A stretch of DNA of 64,000 nt from Cardiocondyla obscurior (GCF_019399895.1 NC_091866.1:9727308-9791307); one strand, 5' to 3'. Positions 40,203 to 53,180 are shown, counted from the stretch's first letter. A program made the numbers and translations. The notes: a model not told the origin generated them from the sequence alone.

Positions 40203-41927
40203 CTACACGTTCGTCTGCTCAGTTATCCACTGCCGTATGGCGGATACTCTCGTATACACTCCGGGAAATCCAACACTCGCACACTGAGCGCCCCAGGACA
40301 CGATCCCAATTTGGACATCGTTGTACACGAGCGCACCTCCGGAATCTCCCTGCGTCATGAACAAATAAACTTTTTTTCACTTTCGTACGATAGAAATCAA
40401 TTTTCGAAAAGTAGCGTGAATTAAAACATCTCATTTCGATCAAATAAATTGTCTAGCTCTCTTCTAAACTTAACGCTTCATCATCGTTAAGAAATAAATA
40501 AAAGATATTAATGCATAGAAAAAAATTATTATAATTTACGAACTATTTTGTTACAAAATATATATATAAAAGGTTTTCTGAAAGACGTAAAAAAATTCAG
40601 TAAAATATTTCATTTTACATTCACACATATGACATAAAATACGAAAAGGAAGGATTAGAAAGTATTGGTCATCATTGAACCTCCGGAAAATAGAAAGACA
40701 TTGATCGAATGTAGAAAACGTACCTGACAGGTGTCTTTTGAACCAGAGAGGTAGCCGGCGCAGAGCATGTTAGAAGTCACTGGCCGATAGCGAGCGTAGA
40801 TCTTCCGGCATTCCTCCTGTTCTATGATCGGTATTTTTAGACTTTGCAACACTTTTGAGCTCGCGCCGTTTCGCTGAAATTCGCAACGTGTTTGTGTAAT
40901 GTTGTGGCCTGTCGAATGTTCACAAACATCCGGTCCGCTCGTCCGCCCGAGATTCCGTCAACATTTGTCTCGACGATCAACCGGAACTACGTCAAGCGCT
41001 CGGCAAACGAATCTTAACGTTTGCACGCAGCTAAACAACCTCGTTGAACATCGCCGTCAACTTAGCCGCTAAGCGTCTTAGCGGTGACAAATCTTGACAT
41101 TGGTACGCGAACGCGCGGACACAAAAATCAAACAGACGGCCAGAGTGACTAGACTTACCGACGTCTTTCCCCATCCTGCGACAATTGCCTGACTGCCGGG
41201 CTTAATGTTCCCCACCGCGAGAAGGACAACTTTTATATTTGGACCCAACGTTAAAGGTGTATGTAACTGAAGGAAATTCTTTTTAGTATCTAACAGAAAA
41301 AAAAAAATTAATAATAATAAGCCGCAATTGGCTACGTACTTTTATTAAAGCCACGTCGTAATCATAAGTATCAGCTTGATATTTCTTGTGAATAACGATC
41401 GTAGCGACCGCCGTGATCAGAGTGCCTTCCTTATCGTGATAAGTGCTTGCAACGCGAATCTTAAAGAGCGACGGGCTTCCACTGAAATAACAATAATATA
41501 ATACTTACAATTAATCTAACGATTTTTGTGAGAATTAGAGACTATCTAATCTTACTTGAAAGATAACGGATTGATCGAGAATAAGATTTAATTTTATTTA
41601 TTAAGATAAATTTATACGTACCCGTAGACACAATGTGCCGCTGTCAAAATCCATTCTTTACTGATTATAGAACCGCCGCATGCGAGTTCGCCGTTATAAT
41701 GAATGGAGACCTGTAGGAATTTTTTTTTATTTTATTTTTAATGTAATCCGCGTTTTAATTTAATTCAATTTCGCGTAATTATTGAGGTATTTAATCGCGA
41801 AGAAATATTTGAACGGTGAACTGACCTGATACGGATGCTTATTGATGGTTGTAGGTGTGCCTCCGATTATTCTCGGCTTTAAGCACGAAGCGGAAGCTAT
41901 CAACGCCAAACAGAGTATAATCAGCAT
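40203..41927 (-). CDS. Trypsin-like serine protease (S1A) 2, six exons, complete
   Basis: Secreted S1A endopeptidase zymogen. In transcript order the exons are 41927-41826, 41710-41622, 41481-41340, 41266-41159, 40873-40724 and 40349-40203. All borders are GT-AG and the phases agree, giving 245 aa. Residues 1-15 are a signal peptide, then a short LKPR propeptide. Activation is at Arg19|Ile20, exposing a standard IIGG. The triad is His60 (TAAHC), Asp106 (DYDVAL) and Ser200 (GDSGGA). Asp194 at the pocket base predicts Lys/Arg specificity. The six cysteines pair as in insect trypsins. It is paralogous to the plus-strand protease at 29.5-32.1 kb: it shares the intron after TAAHCV, the intron after the catalytic-Asp strand, and a 108-nt exon, but has extra introns after HPYQ and just before GDSGG. 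An in-frame ATG lies upstream at 42053, but an initiator-like site favours the start used here. Confidence 0.95.
41066..41084. repeat. 8-bp perfect hairpin in protease 2 intron 4
   Basis: CCGCTAAG, a 3-nt loop (CGT), then CTTAGCGG, within the 285-nt intron between the 108-nt and 150-nt exons. A compact stem like this could form in the pre-mRNA, but may be coincidence. Confidence 0.7.
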
Positions 41928-41950
41928 GATTGCGGTCGTCGGCGACTTAG

Positions 41951-41958
41951 TTACTGAT
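41951..41958 (-). promoter_or_regulatory. Possible initiator of protease 2
   Basis: On the minus strand the sequence reads ACATCAGTAA, matching the arthropod TCAGT initiator, with the A at about 41955. A weak TTAATT lies about 30 bp upstream in place of TATA. This would give a leader of about 28 nt before the ATG at 41927 and exclude the upstream in-frame ATG. Confidence 0.4.
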
Positions 41959-42392
41959 GTTGCTCGAGAATAGGCTCGCGAATTAACGGCGAATCCCGAT
42001 AAGACAAACAGAATTACGATATCGCGATATGATATTTTTTCAAAACCATTCATAACGTGCATCTTCGAGCGATTAATTGCTGTGACATTATTCGACCGAG
42101 GCAGATAAGTCGCTTTCGTAAAACCGACAGCGCGGCGATGCAAATCAATTTTAGGAAATAATAACCACCACAGATTTAAATTGACGGATTTACATACTGT
42201 ATAAATATGCTGCGAATTTAATCTATCTATCAATCTGTACAAATCAAAAAGTTGCACGTTTAAATTAGGGTCACGTTTTTAAAGCTTTTAACGTTGCGTC
42301 GATATTTCCGGTAATCAATCCCCTTTTTTTTCCCCTTTATTTTTATACGCTATACGATTTCATAGTGCAGTGAAAAATATTTTAGCGTTTCC

Positions 42393-42420
42393 TATTTTTT
42401 TTTTTTTTTTTTTTTTTTTT
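42393..42420. repeat. Poly(T) tract
   Basis: An uninterrupted run of about 28 T. It is either slippage or the A-tail of a minus-strand retroposon, though no retroposon body is recognisable beside it. Confidence 0.85.
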
Positions 42421-43672
42421 GTATATTCGCACACAATATATGTATACCCCAATATAAAATAAAAATACGTTCATAGGCAATCTGTTGATTGCAAAACAAA
42501 TCTGACGCGCTGGCAGCCAGAAAATTAAACCAAAATTAACGCAATACCTAGCAACCAGGTATGCGTAAGTACAGCGTACTGAGATCTTGAAATTTGAATC
42601 ATTGAGGAACTGACGGAAATTAAATTAGCCATTACAAATTAATTGATACAGTTTACAAGAACCGCCGCGTATCTATGAATTAATTGTAAATCATAAAACC
42701 GTTAAGTTAATATTAAATATAATATTCGGTGTATATGAATTCCTTTGAAATCCGCTAGTTAGCAACGCTACCGAGCGCGATGTGTACGTGTCTCGCGCGA
42801 CGTCAAAGTTACCACTCTCGCATTACTTTGTCGGCAGTCAAGCGCGCGGTATGTAGCTAGCGGCGCTTCGCTCTTACCAAAAAGTAGTTAGTATATTTGA
42901 TAGACGAAGATGTCGATTGACGCAAATTCACACTTCCGATAAGTGATCTTTACGTGGAAAGTATTGGTGAATAGAACACTTTGCGCAGAACAGGCAGAAG
43001 CATATAATGACATATAAGATAGCAACTTTAGTATTTTACTCGATTTTTTTTTGCATTTAAGTAAATATAAAAAAAATTTTCAATATAAAATAATAGAAAA
43101 TAATAGACAATTATTCGGTAATTTATTTATTTGGCAATAAAAAGATACATCGCTTACAAAACGTCTAAAATATGTTCGAGGTAATATCGCAACCGTGAGA
43201 TACTCTATATAATTGTGTACAGATAGAGAAAAGCTAATTATTTGTTATCCCGCCCAATCACGTTTATTGCGAAACAACAATCTCACTTACGGGAATGTTG
43301 CTCTACGAATCTGAGTGGGTGCTGCCCTCGTATACGTAAACTTCCTCCTAGGTTAACTCGTTGTAATCTGTTCGAAATTTCCAACTCCTAATACTTACTT
43401 AGTTTCCACTACGTACAATAGTTTAACACGTACGTGATGCTGACGCACGAGCAATATGAAATATTCCACTGTCATGCTTCCTAAAGTTATATTTGCATCT
43501 TTTAGCACAACTTTGGTAGATCTATTTTGCAAGCATCAATTTTGAGAATGCAAATAGACAAAATCTTTTACATTTCACTTTGAGATTCAAATGAGACTTG
43601 AATAACTTTCAGTTTAATAGCACTTTCCTTTTGGTAAAATTTGTTAAAAAGATATATATTAAATTTAATATT

Positions 43673-43673
<1 letters not shown>

Positions 43674-43695
<22 letters not shown>
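43674..43695. repeat. (TA)n microsatellite
   Basis: About 10 TA units followed by a T run in AT-rich intergenic DNA. Confidence 0.8.
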
Positions 43696-43708
<13 letters not shown>

Positions 43709-45018
43709 TAAAATAATTCGATAATACGGGAATGTTTCTGGATATTTTTATTCGAGTTATTAAAAAAGTCTATTGTTCTAAATGCAATTATATAGCTTTA
43801 GTATTTCGCTTGTGTTGAATTATCGGTAATATAAGAACTCGTAAGCAGGCGGATAAAGAACACCGCGTTATCGTCGAGATGTGTTTTTAAATAATATGCA
43901 TAACGTGACTTACCATGGTCACTCGGTGTGGATACATAATCGTGACATCGATAAGGTTTAACCTCGCGTTAACTGCCACGCATTGAAATTATGGCGAGGA
44001 GAAAACAACGTTTATCTAAATTTATAGCAGATTTATCATCATGCGAGATCACTTTATGTGCATTTCGCTAATATTCGAATTACGCATGCCTTCGCGTAAT
44101 ATTCTCCCAATTTTCCAAACCGAAAAGCAACGTGAAAAATATATATAACTAAAACGCTCACGTATTACATTGCTCAATTTAACCAGAATTTTCTTTTTTC
44201 ACATTAATTAATTTCACGCCAGCAAAATTTAATATCACATCCAATAGCGAATTGTATGAAAATTTATATACAGAATAGAGTTAATTCTCAATTTTACTGA
44301 AATTATATTACAGATTACGATATTCATTGCAATTCTTGATATTTCGTTTCATCTCGGAAAAAAATAATAAAAAAAAAAAAGTAAAAAAACATTTACTAGC
44401 GGGATTTTTATTTTAATGGATGGAGGATACGAAAAATGTATAAAAATTAGATTTTTCCGCGACACTCGCCATACACAATGTAACGTCATCCGTGCGTTCG
44501 AGGTGTGCGCGGTTATGTCGGTAATTATGATTGCCATACATTTTTATTTCCTGGGTTTCATTTCGTGGCGAAGCGTAACGTTGAGTCGTGTAATGTGATA
44601 TTACATTTTTACTTTGATCTTGCATTCTCGACACTGACTCATTAGCAGCTTCATAATATCCGCAGTAAATGCTTCGCGAATAAAAGTTTTTGCCGACAAA
44701 AATGATACCATTTTCCTCTTCTTCCTGAAGCAAATAATAATGCGAAAATGTGATTTCATGTTTGTGCGAGTATACGTTCAATTAGCACGCAAGAAAGTAA
44801 AATTATACATTCCTTTAGACAGCGTATGATAAATGCTTAATCGTATTTTATAACGAAGCTCAGGAACGTCGTCGGCTGCGCCTGAAATTCGCGCTTGAGT
44901 AGGAATATCGTACCTCGATATTGAATTGCTAATTACGAATTAACGCACGCCAACGGCTACAGATTAAATATTGTTGTTTTATTATCGGTCGATTTCATAG
45001 TCTCACATCTTTCACCGT

Positions 45019-45420
45019 TCTCGACGTATATAAATTATATAAACTTCTCTTTTTTGTAAAGCAACAGTACGGCATGATATGCAATAATAATCCTAAATTA
45101 TTAAATAGATATAAAGAAAGAGAAAAGGTTCCGTGAAGCAAATCGTGAAGTACTTTTAAATCTTATCGCAAATCATTTTACATCGTTTATACACTCGATC
45201 AAAATCTAATCTTTAATATCAGTCTCGATATGAATTATATAAGAGATGTGTTTTTTTTAAGAAACAGTAACTTGATTGTGTCTGATAGGACAATATTACT
45301 TGTAAATTATTAAAGATACAAAAAAAAAAAAGAAAAATTCCGTGAAACCAATCGAGAAGTAATTTAATTTTTTAATCTTATCTTAAATTGTTCTTCATAT
45401 ATAGCTTATGTTCTTGATAG
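45019..45420. repeat. Diverged tandem duplication, two copies of about 190 bp
   Basis: Copy 1 (about 45019-45202) and copy 2 (about 45223-45420) share the same ordered blocks: TCTCGA..TAT..AATTATATAA, AAATTATTAAA, TTCCGTGAA-CAATCG-GAAGTA and TTAATCTTATC-AAAT. They differ by many substitutions and small indels, so the duplication is old. No coding potential is seen. Confidence 0.7.
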
Positions 45421-45896
45421 AGATCTACCGTCTGTAAAAATTCTTAAAAAAACCAGCGTTTAAAAATAAATATTTCAATTGTGCATTTGATAATGCCATT
45501 TTATTCCAATGTTATGTAAATGATTATCGGGAAAAAAAAAATTGTTTTTGCGATCAGCGTTCCATATTTGCTCGAATCCAAGCTTATTGGAGCAAAGAAC
45601 GGAAATATTGAGGAATATCCATTTCCGACTAGTATTATGAGCAGCCGATCTTTACGCACGATTTGGCCTTTAAAAAATTGTTGCATTTTTATTCCTTTTC
45701 TCTCTTTCTATCTCTTTATCCCTGTGCATTCTCGTACCTTCAATCTCTTCACGTTCTGATCATAAAGCCCAGTATTTTCACATAAGTGATATCATCAACG
45801 GAGCAAGTAATAATAACGGCGCCGACGCGTATAGGTTTAATTAATTTCAATCTACCACTCGATAAAAGTAATTTAAATTTTGCGATCACCCGAATT

Positions 45897-45918
45897 TGTG
45901 TGTGTGTGTGTGTGTGTG
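45897..45918. repeat. (GT)n microsatellite
   Basis: About 11 GT units in intergenic DNA. No other function seen. Confidence 0.85.
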
Positions 45919-48900
45919 AGTATGTATTTCACCTCTCTGTATAAACGTACGCGAGGGAGATTCAAGTGAGAACGAAATATTATTGCAAAAATATCATATA
46001 TTACGCTCGTAGAGACCGAGAACCGCGCGATAAAAATGTCAATGTCTCGTAATATGTCTACGACGAGAAGGAAATCGACTCGGCATCCCGAAGCTTAGTT
46101 AATCAGTAAATATTGCTGAACCCATCGGCCCGCGTGTCATTGGTGTCGTGTCGGATGAACATGTTTTAATTCCGCGTTTCCTCGACGTTCCGGTCGGCGC
46201 GGCGAACTGACGCACGACGAACGATCCGTTTCGATGATCTCATAAAGCCGTAGACTACATCCAATAACTTTCCTGACAGTCGTCCACGACCACCTGACCA
46301 TTTCATCCCCTTCAGCCGTCACATAGGCTTGGAGAAATACTACCGGATGTAACGTATACGTGTGCGTGTGCGTGGTAACTGGAAACGTAGCATTTACGAT
46401 CGCGAATAAAGCGCCAAGAATGATAGAAACGGCACAACGAACATATCTTTCGGTTTCAAAACGTAGTATCTTCTCATTACACCGTTGAATAAAAATCTGT
46501 GAAGCAAAATCCTTTAAAAAAAAAAAAAAAAGAAAAAAGCATCTCTCGCGCGTATAAATTTAATAATAAATTTTTTATTCAAGCCGCATTGTTTCGGGCG
46601 GTGAAACTGTAGTTTGGAGTTAATGGAAAAACTTTATCGCGCGCATAGTTGTGAATTCCTAGCCATCCGGCATCATTTGTAATGTAAAGAATCATTGAGG
46701 ATGCGGTAAACGCGGTGAATCGAATGGCGCGACCATTTTAAAGCCGCAAGCACGTATTTGAACTATCATAAAGTTGCGCTGTTTTATTTTCCACCGCGGA
46801 GAACCCTGCGCGGCTGAGAAGATCGTACCGAGTAATTGTGTAAGCAGCATAAATATTTCTCCGCCGGTGAAACAACAACTCTCGCGGCGATACGCGTTTA
46901 CGTTTCGAGCGGCAGTTTTCTGTCGAAGCATTATCATCGAAATCGTCGCGATAGGTATCCTCCGTGTAAATCATCGATCCACTTAACTCACTTCAATACC
47001 TCTGCGGGAATATTCGTTTTATTATTATTTATTTTTTTTTCTTTATTACATTTTTACGTGAATTTTCTCCACATTTTTTCCTCCCCAGATCTTAATCTCT
47101 ACTTGGTAGAAAAAACATTTTTTTCAAATTCTATTTCTGTGCCGCAAAGAGTCATCGGAAACCTCTTTCATATATAGAAATATTTTGCAGAAACGTCGAT
47201 CTCGATATCATTAGAGAATTCAAGTAGAAATGTATTCTCAAGTAGCTAGCGGCGGCATTCGGGAAAACTAGCAGTCAGGAAGTTACCGTTCAATATCGCA
47301 GCGTTACGTGCGAAGTGGCAAAACTCTGTGAAGCGATACCGTATTAAAGTAATGGCACAGAGCGTTATTACATCATAATAGCGGGGCGATTATTACATGC
47401 GGCACCGCGACGGCAAATATACCGTGAACAAACGCCGAGAAACGGCGATTTCGCAGAAATTTATTCTTTGACATTCACACTCGAGATAACAGCCGAGTTT
47501 TCCGAACTGCTGTAAAGTCGTTTATAGTTATGCGTAACGCCGCGAGCGATGGTAAAAACAAATAGTAATAAAAATACTTACTAATTTTTTTTAATTAAAT
47601 TATTACGTTAAAATTACATTAACTTAAATCGCCGAGTTAATTAATTATCAGGATACGTTCTGATTAACAATTTTCTAAAGATAACGCGGCACGTTTTTAA
47701 TTAGCTAAATTTTTTCCTGCCAACTGCTGTCTTCGAAATTTAAGGCATTGTTAAATTTAATTGCGCCTGAAATTCGAACTTTCAATGCGTGAAATTATGG
47801 TATAGGTTTAAGCGTGCGCACATGCATACGTTCCCGTACTATTAAACCTCGCCGAGCCTCTTTCGATGATTTGCAGGTTTATCGTTTTGCGGGGAAATAG
47901 CAGCAAACGCGAACGAATACTTCGATTCGCTCGCAGTCGTCATCGTTCGCATTACAACGAATCCATTCGTTCGTCCGTTCGCGTGACATAAACGCAACTT
48001 TACATACGCGGACATGGCCGATATCAATTTCGCGAATGCGGAGGTTTAGAGTCCACTTTAGATTTAAACGCGATATCTAAAATTTAAACACACATTTCGC
48101 ACACGCCGACAATTTAAGCGCGCCTCGCGTAATCGCGCGTTAAAATAAAAATTTTCACGAAGGCAAAACGAGCAAATCGTTCGTTTTTATAGGATAATAA
48201 CGTATTCGATTAATTTCGCGTAAAGCGTTCGTGAAAAAAAGTAATAGCAAAAAGACCTGTTTTTTGGCCATATGTTTTTTTTCTTCTTTTTTTTTTGGAC
48301 CTCGAATTTCAAATTCCGCTAATCATAGAACAAAAACTTGCCGATAGTACGGGAACGAAAATAAAAGGGTCGTTTTCCGGAACAATTCTCGCCTCCTGTG
48401 AGAGGAAAGCGTCCATGCGCGACGAAACTAGTTGTCTGTTCTGCTCGATAGTCGACAATAGGCAACAAACCGCGACAACAGCGAAACTGGAAAAAGAAAT
48501 TCTGCCTCTCGCCGTACGCGCGAAAATAAGCAGCTCGTAGTTCCCCGATGAAACCGAGAACGTTCTCCTCCTTGCACGCGTAGCTCGCGCGCCCGTGGAC
48601 CAGGAGGCTGCGATAACCAGCCTCTCTCGGGCACACCTCAATTCCGCGAAAGCGTATCGACTTTTTATTCGACGGCGTTCCGCGCATTTGCCACCGACGT
48701 CATTCTAACAACGAAACTCTCTTCGCCGGTTAGAAATCGAGCTGCTCCCTGATGCCTCACGAACGAGGACGATCGCGGGCTATGACCGCCGCGGCTTGTT
48801 ATCTCGCGCGTAAAGAAAGGTAATTAAGAGAACAGGGAATAGTAGAGCTGGAGAAAGACGGCCGAAACTTTTCTCGCACTGCGTTTAATTCTGTTAATTC

Positions 48901-51480
48901 GCTAGAGCGCTGATAATCAGCGACGTTCCTTTTTTCCCCGGGCGCTCGAAAATTGTCTTAAAAATACACCGCCGGTATCGGTCGGAAAATTACCCGGCGA
49001 ATTTCAATATACGTCGACGTTCCTGAAAAAGATTCGAGGGTAAAGGTTACCCCCCTCTACGATTTCCATTATTCCCTGCTTAGTGGTTCGAGAAAGAAAG
49101 AGCTTACGGTGGCGTAAGAAAGAAACACGTGGATGTTGCGACGCGTGGTACACTTATTGCGACAATTTCGCGAGATTCTCAGGCGATATCGGAGCGTCGC
49201 TACGACGAAGATAGTTATCCCGGCGGCTGTAAAACGTACAACCGGTGTCGCACACGAGCGCAGCCGCGTCCGCCGTTCTCTTTTCAGTACGTTAGAAACT
49301 TAATAATATAAAAAGAGCGCAAAACGCGTGGATAGGGTAGCTGGTGGGCGCACATGCACAACCGCACCGGCGGCGGCCGTCCCGACTTAACGTCGTTTTC
49401 CGTTTCTCGGGGAAATAAAAGCGCGGGCTCTTCCGCCCCGTGCCGAGGCTCGCCCCCGTCGTTGCACTCCAGATTGCATCAGTATTTTCTCGGAGTGCCA
49501 TCCGAAGGACCGAGGTCTCTGTAATTATTGTTTGTCTACCGAATGTGCGCGGAATGGATTCGGCGCGCTGCTCGCCGCATTGTATCCTCCTTACCGTGGA
49601 ATAAACCGGATTTACGCTCAGTAAGAGGGCGCATTGTGCGGAGGCGGCTTTGATTCCCTTCCTCCGTCGAGTCGCCTCCCTCGCCCGTAGACTCGCGAAG
49701 ACAGCATCTGACGATGCTAAATGCGATGAATTACCGTACACGAAGTAATAAGAATGGTCGCGTCTTTAGAGACAATCCTCGAGGGTCTTTGTTGAAATCC
49801 ATCTCTTAAAACCTTCTGTAATTCAGCGAGCGTGAGTTTACGAGAAGATTTCCATGCTGATATTAAAACGTTTATTAGAATTATGTTTCATGCTCAATAA
49901 ACCGGGGAATGTAGCGGGGATGCAGAACCGCCTCCCGCTCTGACGTTTGCCCGTCGCGCGGTAGATCATAGTCACGAGTAGCCTTAGCAGTGCTTAAGGT
50001 GACGCATTTGTTAGGACTCTCCGCCGGTATAAAGACGGAAACGTAGCAAATTACCGAGAACAATGGCGGACTGTCTACACGCGACTTCTCCGTATGACCG
50101 TTTCTCTTACTTAAACTCGTTTACGCGCCAACATTCTGGACCGCTTTCCATCGCGCGGTAACGAAAATTTAGAGGCATTATGAGGCAGCCTTGAACCGCG
50201 CTTCGCGCCACCCCTTCTGCTTTTCCTCCCGCCGACAAAGATTTTTTTTTTTTAAGAAAGAGCGAACGACGTAACAGAGTCCTAATTTGCAACTCTATTC
50301 CGCCGAGATATTCGTCAGGGCGGCTCGTGCACGGGGAAAGAAATTTAACGAGTGACGAATGCTCGCATCAGTCAAGATTATGACCACTTCGGCTTCCCTG
50401 AAATTTTCTCTGTATTCTGCCGCGGAACCCCTCATTTTTAAGGCTCTTCCGTTGAGTAGCGTTTGTAACCTTCCCTACGATAAACTCATTCCCCGGTAGG
50501 ACGACGCACAGACTTTTCGATCACAGCTCGACGTTCCTGCGTGTCATCGATGGTTAAAATACAACGTATATACTGATCCCCGCCAAAGTTTTTTTTTTGT
50601 TTAATGAAGAGAATTTTATTCAATGAGAAGGTTTGCATACCACGATCGCAATTATGTTTTACCTAGAGAATACGTATTTTTTTGTTACCCTGAGAGTTGG
50701 AAAGTTTTAAGCAATCGAGCTTGTATTATTTAAATAATATTTATAAAATAGAACGCGTTATGTCTGAAACGGCGATACTGTAATTTGTCGAGAGTAGTTA
50801 GATTTTCTTTTTTTTAGCGACCGAACTTTTGCGCGAGACGCAAAAATCTCGTTCGTGCAGAGAAGCGCTTTGCTCCCAGTGTCAACATTAGTGCGAGAGA
50901 GGATTCGATGCAATATGTATCCCGATACATAAATCATAAGCACGGTATTAAAACTGCGAGGGGCACATGTCCATGCGCGGGCGTTTCCTCGCGCGACACA
51001 CTCGGCGAATCCGTCGAGGAAAAGTCGAGGTCTGACGCTTTATGAAAATCGCGGGGCGCGTATTTTCTATCCGTTGACCTCACGCTTAATGCCGGCATCG
51101 ATTTGCGATACCGGCGAAAGGCTAGCTGACGCGTATCCCTTAGCGTTCCATTCCTCATTTTTGTTCGATAACGCCGCGCGACGTTGCGCCGCGCGTATCG
51201 ATCTCGGTGAACATACGCACGATATCAAGCGTTTTACGAAAATACATCCTCCATCACTCGGAACGTTTTAAACGTCGATCGATCACCGCCGGGATCGCGT
51301 CGTTTGTCCAACAAAATACGTCGTCGCGGGCCCTTTCACACGCAGCAGGGCTGATCGAAGTTAGGGACGAGGCGATCGCTCAGGATTTCAAGAAATCAAG
51401 AAAAGACGTACAACAGACACTGTTTCCTATTATTTTTTCATGTAAAGGGGAGAAAACCAATATCATTCGTACGGAATTCA

Positions 51481-51582
51481 TGCTGGAAATTGCCACTTTT
51501 CGGACAAAAGCAACGAAAGAGGAATATGGATATTCCGTAGGTAGTACAGCTTTTGTCCGAAAAAATGGCATTTCTTTGCTGG
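51481..51582. repeat. Long hairpin, miRNA- or MITE-like
   Basis: The left arm (51481-51511) and right arm (51549-51582) are inverted copies. The core TTTTCGGACAAAAGC pairs perfectly over 15 bp, and pairing continues outward with small bulges for about 30 bp. The 37-nt loop holds a second palindrome at 51521-51536 (GGAATAT..ATATTCC). Length and shape fit a pre-miRNA or a tiny foldback transposon remnant. The arms match no conserved insect miRNA I know. Confidence 0.7.
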
Positions 51583-52515
51583 GAATAGATTCGAAATAAA
51601 ATCTGTTTTTCTACCACGTTTTATTTCAAAACCACGTCTCATTCCAAGGTACAAGATAATTAAAAAAAAAAGCAGACTTTTATCTGTAATTCTGAAAAAA
51701 ATATAAATTTCATACGGTTTTATAAAATTTTTATTATCTAACAAAGATAAAAAGTAAAAACAATTAAATCGTGCGTTTGTAAAAAAAAAAATAAGAAAAA
51801 GAAAAAAAAAGAAAATTTTAATCTTCCGTCCGTCGAACGAATCGACCGCGATTACGTAGCATGCAGTGACGCAAGTTCCGACGAAACGAAGCCCAACTCC
51901 ATCCCAGCGATGTGCAAATAATCCTAACAGGCCTTCGCGTGTCTCTCGCCACCCCTTGCCGAGCTCCCAATCCTTCTCATCGACCCACGTGCGAAATCCC
52001 GGCCGCTTCGTAGCTCCTGTCGCGCGTGACGAGTCCATAGACTGGGATTCCATTTCGTTCTGTCCCTCTTTTCCCTGACGCTGGCTCGGAAATATGACGC
52101 CTATGACTCGTCCGCGCGAATATAAAGTATCGACCGTCCTGCGAAGTCGAGCCTCCGATAAAAGAGTTCCATTAGCCCGGGTATACGGGGACCGTCGCTT
52201 CTTGCCAACGGCGATCGCCAGCCGGCCGCGTCGCCGTCGCTTTTTGGCGAGTCGTTTAAACAAAACCGTCGGAGTCGCGGGCGACAACGCTAGCTTGAGA
52301 GATCGACACGCGAGACACATTTCAAAGTTTCCCCGCGATGATAAATATCTGCCGCAATGCGCAAATCCTTTGTGCAAGCGGATTGTTATAGCGTCTATAC
52401 ATATTTATCACATAAGTGTTCTGCAGGTGTATTTACGCGAGAAATATGCATATGTGTGCAAAATTAAATATCTCGTTTGCAACTGCGAATGGATGAAGGA
52501 GTGGAACGATTTAAT

Positions 52516-53180
52516 ATCCCGAGCGGAAATTGATTCCCACTGTTACCTAATAATTAGCTGGCCAATTCGTGGCTCATCTCGTCTAGCAAATCTGTCCAGC
52601 ACTGAGCCAGAAATGTAACGCTCAATACGTGCTAGGTACCAAATAATTAATTCTAACTAATAACGAGCTAGAAAAGCTAGATATCTAAACGTTTTTCGCC
52701 GCGTACTAGTCTACTGCCGCGTTTTGACCTTACGCAACGCTCGACTGCCGAATTCATCGGGCTGACCGGTTCCTGTCGCTCGTCGCGGTAGTGTGAGTAC
52801 GTGCGTGTGTTTACATCTGACCGGTACCTTGCGCTCGAAATTCGCGAAGGTGGAGGACGCGCGGGCAGCGGACAGCAAGAACCGGTTTGCCCGGCGAATT
52901 CGGCAGTCGAGCGAGCCTTGCGTAAGATCAGAACGAAACAGTAAACAAGTACGCGGCGAAAAACGTTTAGACATCTATTTAGATACACGGTACACGCCGG
53001 ACGAAAACTATACAGATCGAAACTAGACAGATTTTGTTTTTCTTTATTTAAATGACAATTTCATTTTTTGAAGATAGTCACTAAATAATACCTTCTTATA
53101 ATTTATAGCTAGTATTTTATCTGCGCGATCTAACCACTAGCTGCAAAATCAGATTAGCTAGATAAATTTCCGCTCGGGAT
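52516..53180. mobile_element. Foldback element with long inverted arms, about 0.66 kb
   Basis: Outer 16-bp inverted termini (ATCCCGAGCGGAAATT) lie at 52516-52531 and, reversed, at 53165-53180. Inside, a second pair of inverted arms at about 52679-52790 and 52865-52976 aligns through TCTAAACGTTTTTCGCCGCG, CTTACGCAA and CTCGACTGCCGAATTC. They have diverged modestly and are separated by a central spacer of about 70 bp. The parts between outer and inner repeats align poorly. There is no transposase, and no clear target-site duplication was seen. It fits a non-autonomous foldback/MITE element or a locus making long hairpin RNA. Confidence 0.65.

Larger units (their letters stand above)
41960..52515. 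other. Gene-poor region upstream of protease 2
   Basis: No gene supported over about 10.5 kb. It is AT-rich to about 46 kb, then CpG-rich to about 52.5 kb with many overlapping frames. The longest frame, 299 codons on the minus strand at 51478-52377, is largely homopolymer-driven Phe/Lys/Arg and runs through a hairpin repeat, so I reject it as a gene. Repeats inside are listed separately. Confidence 0.5.

Noticed and set aside
51478..52377. 299-codon open frame, minus strand, longest in the window
   Set aside because: Translation is dominated by Phe/Lys/Arg from homopolymer tracts, has no domain, and runs through the 51.5-kb hairpin; antisense frames are also open.
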